Assembly (NCBI RefSeq): GCF_042434745.1
Contig: NZ_JBHLSS010000081.1
Origin: Azotobacter paspali
GTDB lineage: Bacteria > Pseudomonadota > Gammaproteobacteria > Pseudomonadales > Pseudomonadaceae
Length of the DNA: 64,000 bases
Direction: 5' to 3' (one strand)
Every line of letters begins with the position of its first letter. Position 1 is the first letter of the stretch. The notes below the pieces were generated by a model. That model saw nothing but the letters and a program-made list of their open reading frames with translations, made no database searches and was not told the origin of the DNA. Positions 32,828 through 40,722 of this stretch are shown here, in pieces. Both the position numbers and the translations under genes were made by a program.

Positions 32828-34600
32828 TTAATAAGTACGTACTTTGGGTTCAAACGCCGGAACGGTCTTCGGCGCGAAGTTGACAGCGCGTTTGGCCACG
32901 CGCTTTTCCCCCGGGAAGTACAGGGTGTGGCACAGCCATTCCTTGTCATCGCGCTCTTCGAAGTCTTCACGGGCGTGAGCGCCACGGGATTCCTTGCGAG
33001 TCTCTGCAGCGATCGCGGTGGCCTCGGCCACTTCGAGCAGGTTCTGCAGTTCGAGAGCCTCGATACGGGCAGTGTTGAAGGCCTGGCTCTTGTCGTTGAT
33101 CTTGACTTCGGCGATACGACCACGCAGATCGGCCAGTTGGGCGATCCCCTTTTGCATGTATTCACCGGTGCGGAATACACCGAAGTAGTTCTGCATGCAG
33201 TTCTGCAACTCTTTACGCAGGGGCGCGACTTCTTCGCCACTGTTGCGCTCGTTCACGCCGGACAGGCGCTTGAGCGACTCGTCGAGATCGGACTCGGAAG
33301 CACTGCGGTACTCGATACCTTCCTTGAGCGCCTTCTCCAGATGCAGACCGGCGGCACGACCGAACACGACCAAGTCGAGCAGCGAGTTGCCGCCCAGACG
33401 GTTGGCGCCGTGCACCGACACGCAGGCCACTTCGCCCACGGCGAACAGACCTTCGATGATCTTGTCGTTGCCGTTGGCGTCCTGGGTGATGGCCTGACCA
33501 TGGATGTTGGTGGCCACGCCACCCATCATGTAATGGCAGGTCGGCACGACCGGAACCGGAGCAAGCACCGGATCGACGTGGGCGAAGGTCTTGGACAGTT
33601 CGCAGATGCCGGGCAGGCGGCTGTGCAGCACTTCCTCGCCGAGGTGGTCGAGCTTCAGCAGCACGTGGTCGCCATCCGGACCACAACCGTTGCCGGCGAT
33701 GATTTCCTTGACCATGGAGCGGGCGACGACGTCGCGGCCGGCCAGGTCCTTGGCATTCGGCGCATAACGCTCCATGAAGCGCTCGCCGTGCTTGTTGATC
33801 AGGTAGCCACCCTCGCCGCGGCAGCCTTCGGTCACCAACACACCGGCACCGGCGATGCCGGTCGGGTGGAACTGCCACATCTCGATGTCCTGCACCGGCA
33901 CACCGGCGCGCAGAGCCATGCCCACGCCGTCACCGGTGTTGATCAAGGCATTGGTGGTCGAGGCGTAGATGCGACCGGCACCACCGGTAGCCAGAACCAC
34001 GGCCTTGCAGCGGATGTAGACCGTTTCGCCGGTTTCGATGCAGATGGCAATGATGCCGACCACGGCGCCGTCCTGGTTTTTCACCAGATCGACCGCGTAC
34101 CACTCGTTGAGGAAGGTGGTTTTGTTCTTCAGGTTGCCCTGATAGAGGGTATGCAGCAGCGCGTGACCGGTACGGTCGGCAGCGGCACAGGTACGGGCGG
34201 CCTGACCGCCGTTGCCATAGTCCTTGGACTGGCCACCGAACGGGCGCTGATAGATACGACCGGTTTCGGTACGGGAGAACGGCAGACCCATGTGCTCGAG
34301 TTCGAATACGGCTTCGGGGCCGACCGAACACATGTACTCGATGGCGTCCTGGTCACCGATGTAGTCCGAACCCTTAACGGTGTCGTACATGTGCCAGCGC
34401 CAATCGTCGTTCGGGTCCGCCGAAGCGATGGCGCAGGTGATGCCGCCCTGTGCGGAGACAGTGTGCGAGCGAGTCGGAAACACCTTGGTGACCACTGCAG
34501 TCTTATGGCCGCCCTGAGCCAGTTGCAGAGCAGCACGCATGCCAGCACCACCGCCGCCGACGATGATTGCGTCGAAGGAAAGCGTACGAATGTTAGCCAT
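32828..34600 (-). CDS. sdhA: Succinate dehydrogenase flavoprotein subunit
   Basis: 590 residues. It oxidises succinate to fumarate. The FAD dinucleotide motif is VGGGGAGMRAALQLA near residues 14-28, with covalent FAD attachment predicted at His46 in TRSHTVSAQGG. The active-site segments HPTGIAGAGVLVTEGCRGEGG and NRLGGNSLLDLVVFG are present. The gene follows sdhD by three bases and overlaps neither neighbour; it is part of sdhCDAB. Confidence 0.98.
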   Translation of the reverse strand: MANIRTLSFDAIIVGGGGAGMRAALQLAQGGHKTAVVTKVFPTRSHTVSAQGGITCAIASADPNDDWRWHMYDTVKGSDYIGDQDAIEYMCSVGPEAVFELEHMGLPFSRTETGRIYQRPFGGQSKDYGNGGQAARTCAAADRTGHALLHTLYQGNLKNKTTFLNEWYAVDLVKNQDGAVVGIIAICIETGETVYIRCKAVVLATGGAGRIYASTTNALINTGDGVGMALRAGVPVQDIEMWQFHPTGIAGAGVLVTEGCRGEGGYLINKHGERFMERYAPNAKDLAGRDVVARSMVKEIIAGNGCGPDGDHVLLKLDHLGEEVLHSRLPGICELSKTFAHVDPVLAPVPVVPTCHYMMGGVATNIHGQAITQDANGNDKIIEGLFAVGEVACVSVHGANRLGGNSLLDLVVFGRAAGLHLEKALKEGIEYRSASESDLDESLKRLSGVNERNSGEEVAPLRKELQNCMQNYFGVFRTGEYMQKGIAQLADLRGRIAEVKINDKSQAFNTARIEALELQNLLEVAEATAIAAETRKESRGAHAREDFEERDDKEWLCHTLYFPGEKRVAKRAVNFAPKTVPAFEPKVRTY

Positions 34601-34603
34601 GGA

Positions 34604-34978
34604 TCAGATACCCCAAAGAATCTGCACACCCCAGACGAAAAACGCGAACATGGCGATGCCACACGCGGCCTGGAAAAGGAAACGTACGACGGTCGCCAGC
34701 TTGCCCAGCGCCATCGGAGTCAGGTAGTCGGTCGAGATGGTCCACATGCCGACCCAGGCGTGTACACTCAGGGCGACGAGAGCCAGCAGACTGAAGATCC
34801 GCATGCCGGTGCTGGAGAACAGGCCATGCCATTCGGCGTAGCTCAGATCCGAGCTGAAGAACAGGTAGCCCAGCAGGAAGAGGGTATATGCCGCGAGAAT
34901 GACCGCGGAGACACGCTGGGCCATCCAGTCGTAGAGACCCGAGCGCGAGAAATTCGTGACATTGGTTACCATATCCAA
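34604..34978 (-). CDS. sdhD: Succinate dehydrogenase membrane anchor subunit
   Basis: 124 residues with three hydrophobic helices (VSAVILAAYTLFLLGYLFF, IFSLLALVALSVHAWVGMW and FLFQAACGIAMFAFFVWGV). It anchors SdhAB and helps bind heme b and quinone; the His in ALSVHAWVGMW is the expected heme ligand. It overlaps the sdhC end by 13 bases. Either ATG of MDMVTNVTNFSRSG may be used; the second (34972) matches the usual pseudomonad N-terminus. Confidence 0.94.
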   Translation of the reverse strand: MDMVTNVTNFSRSGLYDWMAQRVSAVILAAYTLFLLGYLFFSSDLSYAEWHGLFSSTGMRIFSLLALVALSVHAWVGMWTISTDYLTPMALGKLATVVRFLFQAACGIAMFAFFVWGVQILWGI

Positions 34979-35349
34979 ACCCCCGACAGCAGGATCAGCG
35001 CCACCGAAACGCCGATAACGATTTTCGAGCCCTTGGTGCCGCCTTCCAGCGTTTCACCGATGCCCGTATCCATAATCAGATGGCGCACGCCGGCCACCAG
35101 GTGGTACAGCAATGCGGACACCAAGCCCCACGCCACCAGCTTGACCAGCGGGCTGGCCAGATACCCCTTCACCTGCTCGAAGCCTTCCTCCGACGACAGA
35201 GACTTGTCGAGCCAAGACAGCAGCACGACAATTCCCAGGAAGAGGACGACACCAGAGATACGGTGAAGAATGGACGTGTAAGCAGTGACAGGAAGTTTGA
35301 TTGTCCTAAGGTCTAGGTTTACAGGTCGTTGGCTTTTCACGGCTTTCAT
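34966..35349 (-). CDS. sdhC: Succinate dehydrogenase cytochrome b556 subunit
   Basis: 127 residues, three membrane helices. SQRPVNLDLRTIKLPVTAYTS and SILHRISGVVLFLG (quinone-site Ser/Arg) are typical of SdhC; HLVAGVRHLIMD has the heme-ligand histidine. It is the first gene of sdhCDAB, read away from gltA, with a predicted promoter about 125 bases upstream. The Shine-Dalgarno sequence is weak. Confidence 0.95.
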   Translation of the reverse strand: MKAVKSQRPVNLDLRTIKLPVTAYTSILHRISGVVLFLGIVVLLSWLDKSLSSEEGFEQVKGYLASPLVKLVAWGLVSALLYHLVAGVRHLIMDTGIGETLEGGTKGSKIVIGVSVALILLSGVWIW

Positions 35350-35473
35350 TCACTGTGAGAGCCCTGGCGAGCAGGGCGAAGTTGTTGGGATGTGCACTGG
35401 TCAGGTACCCACCACCCAGAGAGCGGCAACCTCCAGAATACGCGGCTCCGAAGCCCCTGGCGGTTGGTTGCCG

Positions 35474-35502
35474 AGTATAGACAGTTAGGGTACTAATGAC
35501 AA
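35474..35502 (-). promoter_or_regulatory. Predicted sigma70 promoter of sdhCDAB
   Basis: On the minus strand TTGTCA (35502-35497), an exact 17-base spacer and TATACT (35479-35474): 5/6 and 5/6 consensus matches. Transcription would start near 35467 with a leader of about 118 nt. Confidence 0.65.
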
Positions 35503-35617
35503 CGCAAGCACCCTCAACAAAGTAGTGATTGCACTAAGGCTATTAATCACGTAAATAGCTTCTTTTTTGCGTGCAAACCATTCTGAAACGAGCGCTTCAC
35601 TACTACTTTGGTGCAGA

Positions 35618-35645
35618 TTGCTTTCAGACTCGTCACCCCTATAGT
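35618..35645 (+). promoter_or_regulatory. Predicted sigma70 promoter of gltA
   Basis: TTGCTT at 35618-35623, a 16-base spacer and TATAGT at 35640-35645. The start would be near 35652, about 70 bases before the gltA ATG. The -35 match is modest. Confidence 0.45.
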
Positions 35646-35723
35646 GACACTCTATAGATAGAGGCGACTCCGCGTGGGGTTCGCCGACGATACCTAGCAG
35701 AAAGCTCAAAAAGGAGGCCACTC

Positions 35724-37007
35724 ATGGCTGACAAAAAAGCGCAGTTGATCATCGAGGGCAACGCTCCCGTTGAACTGCCCATGTTGACCGGTACTGTCGG
35801 TCCTGATGTGATTGATGTACGCGGTCTGACTTCGACGGGCCATTTCACCTTCGATCCTGGCTTTATGTCTACTGCTTCCTGCGAATCGAAGATTACCTAT
35901 ATCGATGGCGACAAGGGCATCCTGCTGCACCGCGGTTATCCGATCGAACAACTTGCGGAAAAATCCGACTATCTAGAAACTTGTTATCTGTTGCTGAACG
36001 GCGAACTGCCTAATGCCGATCAGAAAGCCAAGTTCGTCAACAATATCAAGAACCACACTATGGTTCATGAGCAGTTGAAGAACTTCCTCAATGGATTCCG
36101 TCGCGATGCCCACCCGATGGCCGTGATGTGCGGTGTCGTCGGTGCCCTTTCCGCCTTCTATCACGACTCGCTGGATATCAATGACCCGCAGCATCGCGAG
36201 ATTTCCGCGATCCGTCTGGTAGCTAAGATGCCGACCCTGGCCGCCATGGTCTACAAATACTCCCTCGGCCAGCCGCTGATGTATCCGCGCAACGATCTGG
36301 ACTACGCGGAAAACTTCCTGCACATGATGTTCAACACCCCGTGCGAAGTGAAGCCGATCAGCCCGGTTCTGGCGAAGGCCATGGACCGCATCTTCGTCCT
36401 GCACGCCGATCACGAGCAGAACGCCTCGACCTCCACCGTACGTCTGGCCGGCTCCTCGGGCGCCAACCCGTTCGCCTGTATCGCTGCCGGCATCGCGGCC
36501 CTTTGGGGTCCGGCACACGGCGGCGCCAACGAAGCCGTGCTGACCATGCTCGACGAGATCGGCGATATTTCCAATATCGAGAAGTTCGTGGCCAAGGCCA
36601 AGGACAAGAACGATCCGTTCAAGCTGATGGGCTTCGGCCATCGCGTCTACAAGAACTTCGACCCGCGCGCCAAGGTCATGAAGCAGACCTGCGACGAAGT
36701 GCTGTCCGAACTGGGCATTAACGATCCCCAGTTGGAACTGGCCATGAAGCTGGAAGAAATCGCGCGTAACGATCCTTACTTCAAGGAGCGCAATCTTTAC
36801 CCGAACGTTGACTTCTACTCCGGCATCATTCTCAAGGCGATCGGCATTCCGACCAGCATGTTCACCGTGATCTTCGCCCTGGCTCGTACCGTGGGCTGGA
36901 TCTCGCACTGGAAGGAAATGCTCTCCGGCCCGTACAAAATCGGCCGTCCGCGCCAGTTGTACACCGGCTACGAGAAGCGCGACTACATCCCGGTGGAAAA
37001 ACGCTGA
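35724..37007 (+). CDS. gltA: Citrate synthase, type II
   Basis: 427 residues, as for other pseudomonad hexameric NADH-sensitive citrate synthases. It condenses acetyl-CoA and oxaloacetate. The motifs LHADHEQNAST, GPAHGGANE (catalytic His), GFGHRVYKNFDPRA (catalytic His) and NVDFYSG (catalytic Asp) are all present. The Shine-Dalgarno AAGGAGG lies 8 bases before the ATG. It is transcribed alone, away from sdhC, and ends at an intrinsic terminator. Confidence 0.98.
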   Translation: MADKKAQLIIEGNAPVELPMLTGTVGPDVIDVRGLTSTGHFTFDPGFMSTASCESKITYIDGDKGILLHRGYPIEQLAEKSDYLETCYLLLNGELPNADQKAKFVNNIKNHTMVHEQLKNFLNGFRRDAHPMAVMCGVVGALSAFYHDSLDINDPQHREISAIRLVAKMPTLAAMVYKYSLGQPLMYPRNDLDYAENFLHMMFNTPCEVKPISPVLAKAMDRIFVLHADHEQNASTSTVRLAGSSGANPFACIAAGIAALWGPAHGGANEAVLTMLDEIGDISNIEKFVAKAKDKNDPFKLMGFGHRVYKNFDPRAKVMKQTCDEVLSELGINDPQLELAMKLEEIARNDPYFKERNLYPNVDFYSGIILKAIGIPTSMFTVIFALARTVGWISHWKEMLSGPYKIGRPRQLYTGYEKRDYIPVEKR

Positions 37008-37029
37008 TAGCGTTTTCCGTCCGGCGGAA

Positions 37030-37057
37030 AAAGGCTGCGTTTTAACGCAGCCTTTTT
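37030..37057 (+). terminator. Intrinsic terminator of gltA
   Basis: A perfect 10-bp stem (37030-37039 with 37046-37055), loop TTTTAA, ending in a run of six T. It starts 22 bases after the gltA stop. The A-run on the other side could let it also stop leftward transcripts of the YkgJ-like gene. Confidence 0.9.
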
Positions 37058-37122
37058 TATTGGTTATCCATTCGCGTATCGGCTCGCTCCGTACGGACAC
37101 ATATCGTTGCCGAGACCCCGTC

Positions 37123-37374
37123 TCAACGCGTTTCCTGTTCCAGCCAGGCGAGCAGCCGCAACGCTTCCTCCCGACTGTCGCCGCAGACAGCCGCATCCGC
37201 CTTGAAGGCCGAACAGACTGCCGGCCGCCCGAGCTTATCGAACAAGGTGCATAAACCCTTCACGGACAGATGCAGGCAACGCTCGCCTGCCGGCTTGCCG
37301 AACGGCATGCCTGGGAGCGGCGAACTGATGGAAGGAGCAATGCAGCAGGCACCACAACCCGCGCGGCACTTCAT
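37123..37374 (-). CDS. YkgJ-family cysteine cluster protein (small)
   Basis: 83 residues from the ATG at 37374, which is preceded by GAGG at good spacing. The N-terminus KCRAGCGACCIAPSISSPLPGMP is the CxxxCxxCC-type cluster of the UPF0153/YkgJ metal-binding family, with further Cys in ERCLHLSVKGLCTLF and RPAVCSAF. The family is annotated as zinc- or iron-chelating, with no settled role. Convergent with gltA, divergent from the DUF486 gene. Confidence 0.85.
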   Translation of the reverse strand: MKCRAGCGACCIAPSISSPLPGMPFGKPAGERCLHLSVKGLCTLFDKLGRPAVCSAFKADAAVCGDSREEALRLLAWLEQETR

Positions 37375-37519
37375 GAGCGGACCTCGCAAGGTGAACAACT
37401 TTCAGGGAAGGTCAAGTATCTTAATGCCGAACTCAACGAGCCGCTAAGCTATCCTCCGCCCCGCGCCTCCTCCCACCACCGATCGGTCGCCCGCTCACAC
37501 CAGTCCGGAGCCATATTCC

Positions 37520-37861
37520 ATGCCAATCTGGGTGCAAACCGCACTGCTGCTCAGCCTTTCGAACATCTTCATGACCTTCGCCTGGTACGGCCATCTTCGC
37601 ACTCTCAACAGCAAGCCCTGGGCCATTGCCGCCCTCCTCAGTTGGGGAATCGCACTGTTCGAATACCTGATCATGGTTCCGGCCAACCGCATCGGCTACA
37701 CCGAACTCAACGTCGGCCAGTTGAAGATCATGCAGGAAGTGATCACCCTGATGGTCTTCGTTCCATTCAGCGTGCTGTTCATGCACCAGCCCCTCAAGCT
37801 CGACTATCTATGGGCCGGACTCTGCCTGCTGGGCGCGGTGTATTTCATCTTCCGTAGCTGA
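37520..37861 (+). CDS. DUF486 small membrane protein (DMT superfamily)
   Basis: 113 residues with four hydrophobic helices: WVQTALLLSLSNIFMTFAWY, WAIAALLSWGIALFEYLIM, VITLMVFVPFSVLFM and LWAGLCLLGAVYFIF. The sequence ANRIGYTELNVGQLKIMQEV is characteristic of DUF486. It is a four-helix relative of small multidrug-resistance proteins; no substrate is known. Confidence 0.88.
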   Translation: MPIWVQTALLLSLSNIFMTFAWYGHLRTLNSKPWAIAALLSWGIALFEYLIMVPANRIGYTELNVGQLKIMQEVITLMVFVPFSVLFMHQPLKLDYLWAGLCLLGAVYFIFRS

Positions 37862-37988
37862 GCGCCTTCGCGACAGCCAGCTCCCGACCACATCTCATCG
37901 GCGGGTGTGGATCCGGAGAGGGTTTACACTGATAGCACTGTCCGCCAGCGAGTCTGGCATCCCCCTGCACGAAGCCCTGGAGCTGCCC

Positions 37989-38546
37989 ATGGACAAGTGG
38001 TTGGTAATCGATCTAGAAGCCACGACGGACGAGGGTGGCTGGCCGGTGGCGGACATGGAAATCATCGAGATCGGCGCCAGCCTGGTGGACAGGGACGGCC
38101 ACGAACTGGATCACTTCAAGCGCTTCGTACGTCCCTTGCGTCGTCCTCTCCTGACCCTCTTCTGCCAGGAACTCACACACATAGCCCAGTCCGACATCGA
38201 TTCCGCCACCCCGCTGCCCGTGGTCTGGGAGCAGTTCGAGCACTGGCTTGCTCCTTATCGTCCACGCCTGGCGGGCTGGACCAGTTGGGGCGACTACGAT
38301 CGCCGGCAACTGGAGCAGGAATGGCGCCGCCACGGCCTCGCCAGCAGCCTGATAGCCCTTTCCCACGTCAACCTGAAACAGCACTTCGCCGATACTCGCC
38401 AGTTGAAGCGCCCGGTCGGTCTGCGGACTGCGTTGCAACTCGCCGGCATGAGCTTTCAGGGACAACAGCATCGGGCGCTGGAGGATGCGCGCAACACCGC
38501 CCGCCTGCTGCCGCTGACGGCCATGCCCGACGCTCAAAACGGATGA
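37989..38546 (+). CDS. DEDDh 3'-5' exonuclease, ERI-1/KapD-like
   Basis: 185 residues from the ATG at 37989, which has GGAG 7 bases upstream. The Exo I motif is VIDLEATTDEGG (DxE), GWTSWGDYDRRQLEQE is Exo II, and HRALEDARNTARLL is Exo III with the His-Asp pair. The pattern, including IIEIGASLVDRDG, fits ERI-1-type exonucleases acting on RNA or short DNA. The frame opens earlier at 37905 but that part is not family-like. The biological target is unknown. Confidence 0.88.
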   Translation: MDKWLVIDLEATTDEGGWPVADMEIIEIGASLVDRDGHELDHFKRFVRPLRRPLLTLFCQELTHIAQSDIDSATPLPVVWEQFEHWLAPYRPRLAGWTSWGDYDRRQLEQEWRRHGLASSLIALSHVNLKQHFADTRQLKRPVGLRTALQLAGMSFQGQQHRALEDARNTARLLPLTAMPDAQNG

Positions 38547-38606
38547 CGCGGTAGAATGCCTTATGCATACTTGCGGGTCTTTTTTCAGCCCTCCCGAGGA
38601 CTCAGC

Positions 38607-38888
38607 ATGTTCAAGGTCAACGAATACTTCGACGGTACCGTCAAATCCATCGCCTTCGGCACCAGCCAGGGGCCGGCCACCATTGGCGTGATGGCGCCGG
38701 GCGAATACGAATTCGGCACCAGCCAACTGGAAATCATGCACGTGATCGCCGGCGCCCTGACCGTGAAGCTGCCAGATAGCGAGCAATGGGAAACCTTCGA
38801 AGCCGGCAGCCAGTTCACCGTTCCCGCCAACAGCAAGTTCCAGTTGAAAGTCGCCACGGATACCGCCTACCTCTGCGAGTACCGCTGA
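38607..38888 (+). CDS. ppnP: Pyrimidine/purine nucleoside phosphorylase (DUF1255)
   Basis: 93 residues forming a single cupin-like domain. FKVNEYFDGTVKSIAF at the start, GVMAPGEYEFGTSQLEIMHVIAG in the middle and FTVPANSKFQLKV near the end match PpnP (YaiE) over the whole length. E. coli PpnP phosphorolyses several nucleosides to base and ribose 1-phosphate. A frame extends upstream to 38556, but family proteins begin at MFKVNEYF. Confidence 0.93.
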   Translation: MFKVNEYFDGTVKSIAFGTSQGPATIGVMAPGEYEFGTSQLEIMHVIAGALTVKLPDSEQWETFEAGSQFTVPANSKFQLKVATDTAYLCEYR

Positions 38889-39083
38889 TTGGAGCGGTGT
38901 CCCTGGAGCACCTGCCGGCGATCCGGGGACCGGGCGAAACCGCGACGATGCCCCGTCGCTCCTCCATCCTCCTTTTGCAACTCATCCGCCTTTATGCACG
39001 ACAGGCCGACCAGCCCCTTTCCGCACCGTCCCGGGCGACTAGACTGCAGAGCACAGCTCATCAGCCGAGGGAGGCCGATCATC

Positions 39084-39284
39084 ATGTGTCCGTGCAAACA
39101 CCGTCCCCAGCGCCATACCGCCCTCCTGCGTTCCCGCCAGCCCAGCGGCGGAGCCGTCATCAATGAACAAGGGCGGGAAATTCCCATTACCGAGGGCATG
39201 ATCCAGAAGGCCTGCCGACTTCTCGACAAGACTTGGGCAGCGGCTGCGCGCCAGGCTCCCGTCGACGGCCACAAGGCAGACTAG
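39084..39284 (+). CDS. Small conserved-looking protein of unknown function
   Basis: 66 residues beginning CPCKHRPQ and containing GGAVINEQGREIPITEGMIQKAC, which reads like a real folded segment. GGGAGG lies upstream of the ATG at 39084. It overlaps the pdxB stop by four bases in convergent orientation. From memory a similar short gene sits beside pdxB in other pseudomonads, but I cannot check this. No function is known. Confidence 0.6.
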   Translation: MCPCKHRPQRHTALLRSRQPSGGAVINEQGREIPITEGMIQKACRLLDKTWAAAARQAPVDGHKAD

Positions 39285-40423
39285 ACCAGCTCGGCCCCCA
39301 GCGCCCGCACCAGTTGCCGCAGGCGCGGCGCCTCGCCACTCAGCCTCACGCGCAGGCCGTCGATCTCCCGGCGCAGCGGATAGTGCTTGCGCAGGGTGTC
39401 GAAGGCGCTGCGCCTGGTCTGCTCATCGCCTTCCAGGGACCGGCGGAAATCGGCATCGTCCCGGCGCGGGTCGTATACGGCCCGGCACAGGGTCGCCAGC
39501 GCCCAGGCCGGATCAGCTCCACCGTCGAGCCCCAGTTCGTGCAGCCAGGGCTGCGGCAGCAGTTCGTCGAGCAGCATGCTAGGCGGCATCCCCAACTGTT
39601 CGCAGAAGACCCGATAGACCTGCGCCGTACCACGCAGCTTGCCATCCAGGCTATAGCCAGCAATATGCGGCGTGGCGATATGACAGAGTTCGGCCAGGGC
39701 GACATCCACCAGCGGCTCGCCTTCCCAGACGTCCAGTACCGCCTGCAGGTCGGCACGGCCGGCGAGTGCCTCGCGCAGCGCCCGGTTGTCCACCACCGCG
39801 CCGCGACTGGCGTTGATCAGCCAGGTACCCGGCCGCAGCCGCGCCAATTGCTCGCGACCGAGCAGGTGCCGAGTCGGATGCGCACCCTCGCGGGTCAGCG
39901 GCGTATGCAGGCTCAGCACGTCGCACTCGCGCAACAGGGTGGGCAGGTCGACGAAATCGCCCCGCTCCAGCGCCTGGCGCGGCGGATCGCAGATCAGTAC
40001 GCGCCAGCCCAGCCCGCGCAGCACCTCGACCAGCCGCCCGCCAACCTGACCAGCCCCGATCACCCCATAGCAGCGGGAAGCGAGATCGACACCCTGCCGT
40101 TCGGCCAGGCTCAACAGGCTGCCCAGCACGTAATCGACTACGCCGCGGGCGTTGCAGCCCGGAGCACTAGCCCAGGCGATCCCGCGCCGGCGCAGATAGT
40201 CGAGGTCCAGATGATCCGTGCCTATGGTGCAAGTGCCGACGAAGCGAATCCGGCTACCCTCCAGCAGAGCGGCATCGACCCGGGTCACCGAGCGCACCAG
40301 CAGCACTTCGGCATCCTCCAGCGAACCGGATACGATGGCGCGACCGGGCAGTTGGCGGATCTCGCCGAAGGCGGAAAAGAAGGCATGGACCAGAGGAATG
40401 TTTTCGTCGGCGAGGATGCGCAT
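39281..40423 (-). CDS. pdxB: Erythronate-4-phosphate dehydrogenase
   Basis: 380 residues. It is the second step of the deoxyxylulose-5-phosphate-dependent pyridoxal phosphate pathway, NAD-dependent and cytoplasmic. It starts MRILADENIPLVHAFFSAFGE as in the family. The D-isomer 2-hydroxyacid dehydrogenase signature includes the NAD loop IGAGQVGGRLVEVLRGLG, LINASRGAVVDNRAL and the catalytic His in HIAGYSLDGK. The C-terminal dimerisation domain typical of PdxB (DFRRSLEGDEQTRRSAFDTLRKHY) is present. It may feed PLP enzymes such as LdcA, but this is not a specific link. Confidence 0.97.
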   Translation of the reverse strand: MRILADENIPLVHAFFSAFGEIRQLPGRAIVSGSLEDAEVLLVRSVTRVDAALLEGSRIRFVGTCTIGTDHLDLDYLRRRGIAWASAPGCNARGVVDYVLGSLLSLAERQGVDLASRCYGVIGAGQVGGRLVEVLRGLGWRVLICDPPRQALERGDFVDLPTLLRECDVLSLHTPLTREGAHPTRHLLGREQLARLRPGTWLINASRGAVVDNRALREALAGRADLQAVLDVWEGEPLVDVALAELCHIATPHIAGYSLDGKLRGTAQVYRVFCEQLGMPPSMLLDELLPQPWLHELGLDGGADPAWALATLCRAVYDPRRDDADFRRSLEGDEQTRRSAFDTLRKHYPLRREIDGLRVRLSGEAPRLRQLVRALGAELV

Positions 40424-40455
40424 GGCGGACTCCTTTCAGGGGTGTCCATTTTAGA

Positions 40456-40670
40456 GCCTGTCATCAATTGTTTCCCGCGTTGCAACGGAGCCTGTTTTGG
40501 CACAGGGCGAGGCGCGAGCAGAGAAGTTTGGTCATTCCAAACAAACGACGAGCAACGCCGCGCTGTGTCAAAACAGGCGCGTCCCTTCGGGTGGAGCCGC
40601 CTAGGTTGCGTCGGGCTCCGGCGTGAGTCGCATCGAACAGCCGAATGCCGCCATGTGGTGTTTGACAGGC
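40456..40670. mobile_element. MITE-like nested inverted-repeat element
   Basis: About 215 bp between pdxB and the MATE gene with no coding capacity. The ends are inverted GCCTGTCA (40456-40463 and 40663-40670). Inside, GCCTGTTTTGGCACAG at 40490-40505 is matched in inverted form by CTGTGTCAAAACAGGC at 40563-40578 (one mismatch), and a small hairpin TTTGG-TCATT-CCAAA lies at 40527-40541. The AAGTTTGGTCATTCCAAAC core resembles an interspersed repeat that I recall from Azotobacter and Pseudomonas chromosomes. Target duplications were not resolved. Confidence 0.55.
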
Positions 40671-40722
40671 AATCGGCAAGACTTAGACTACCCGCCCCTC
40701 CGTTCCGCCCGGCGATACCTAC

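Larger units (their letters stand above)
35350..35723. promoter_or_regulatory. Divergent intergenic region sdhC/gltA
   Basis: 374 bases, more AT-rich than the genes on either side, with no convincing open frame. It contains a good leftward sigma70 promoter for sdhC (35474-35502), a rightward promoter-like pair for gltA (35618-35645), and a CTCTA-TAGAG palindrome at about 35650-35663 near the predicted gltA start. It controls entry of both halves of the TCA locus. Confidence 0.7.
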
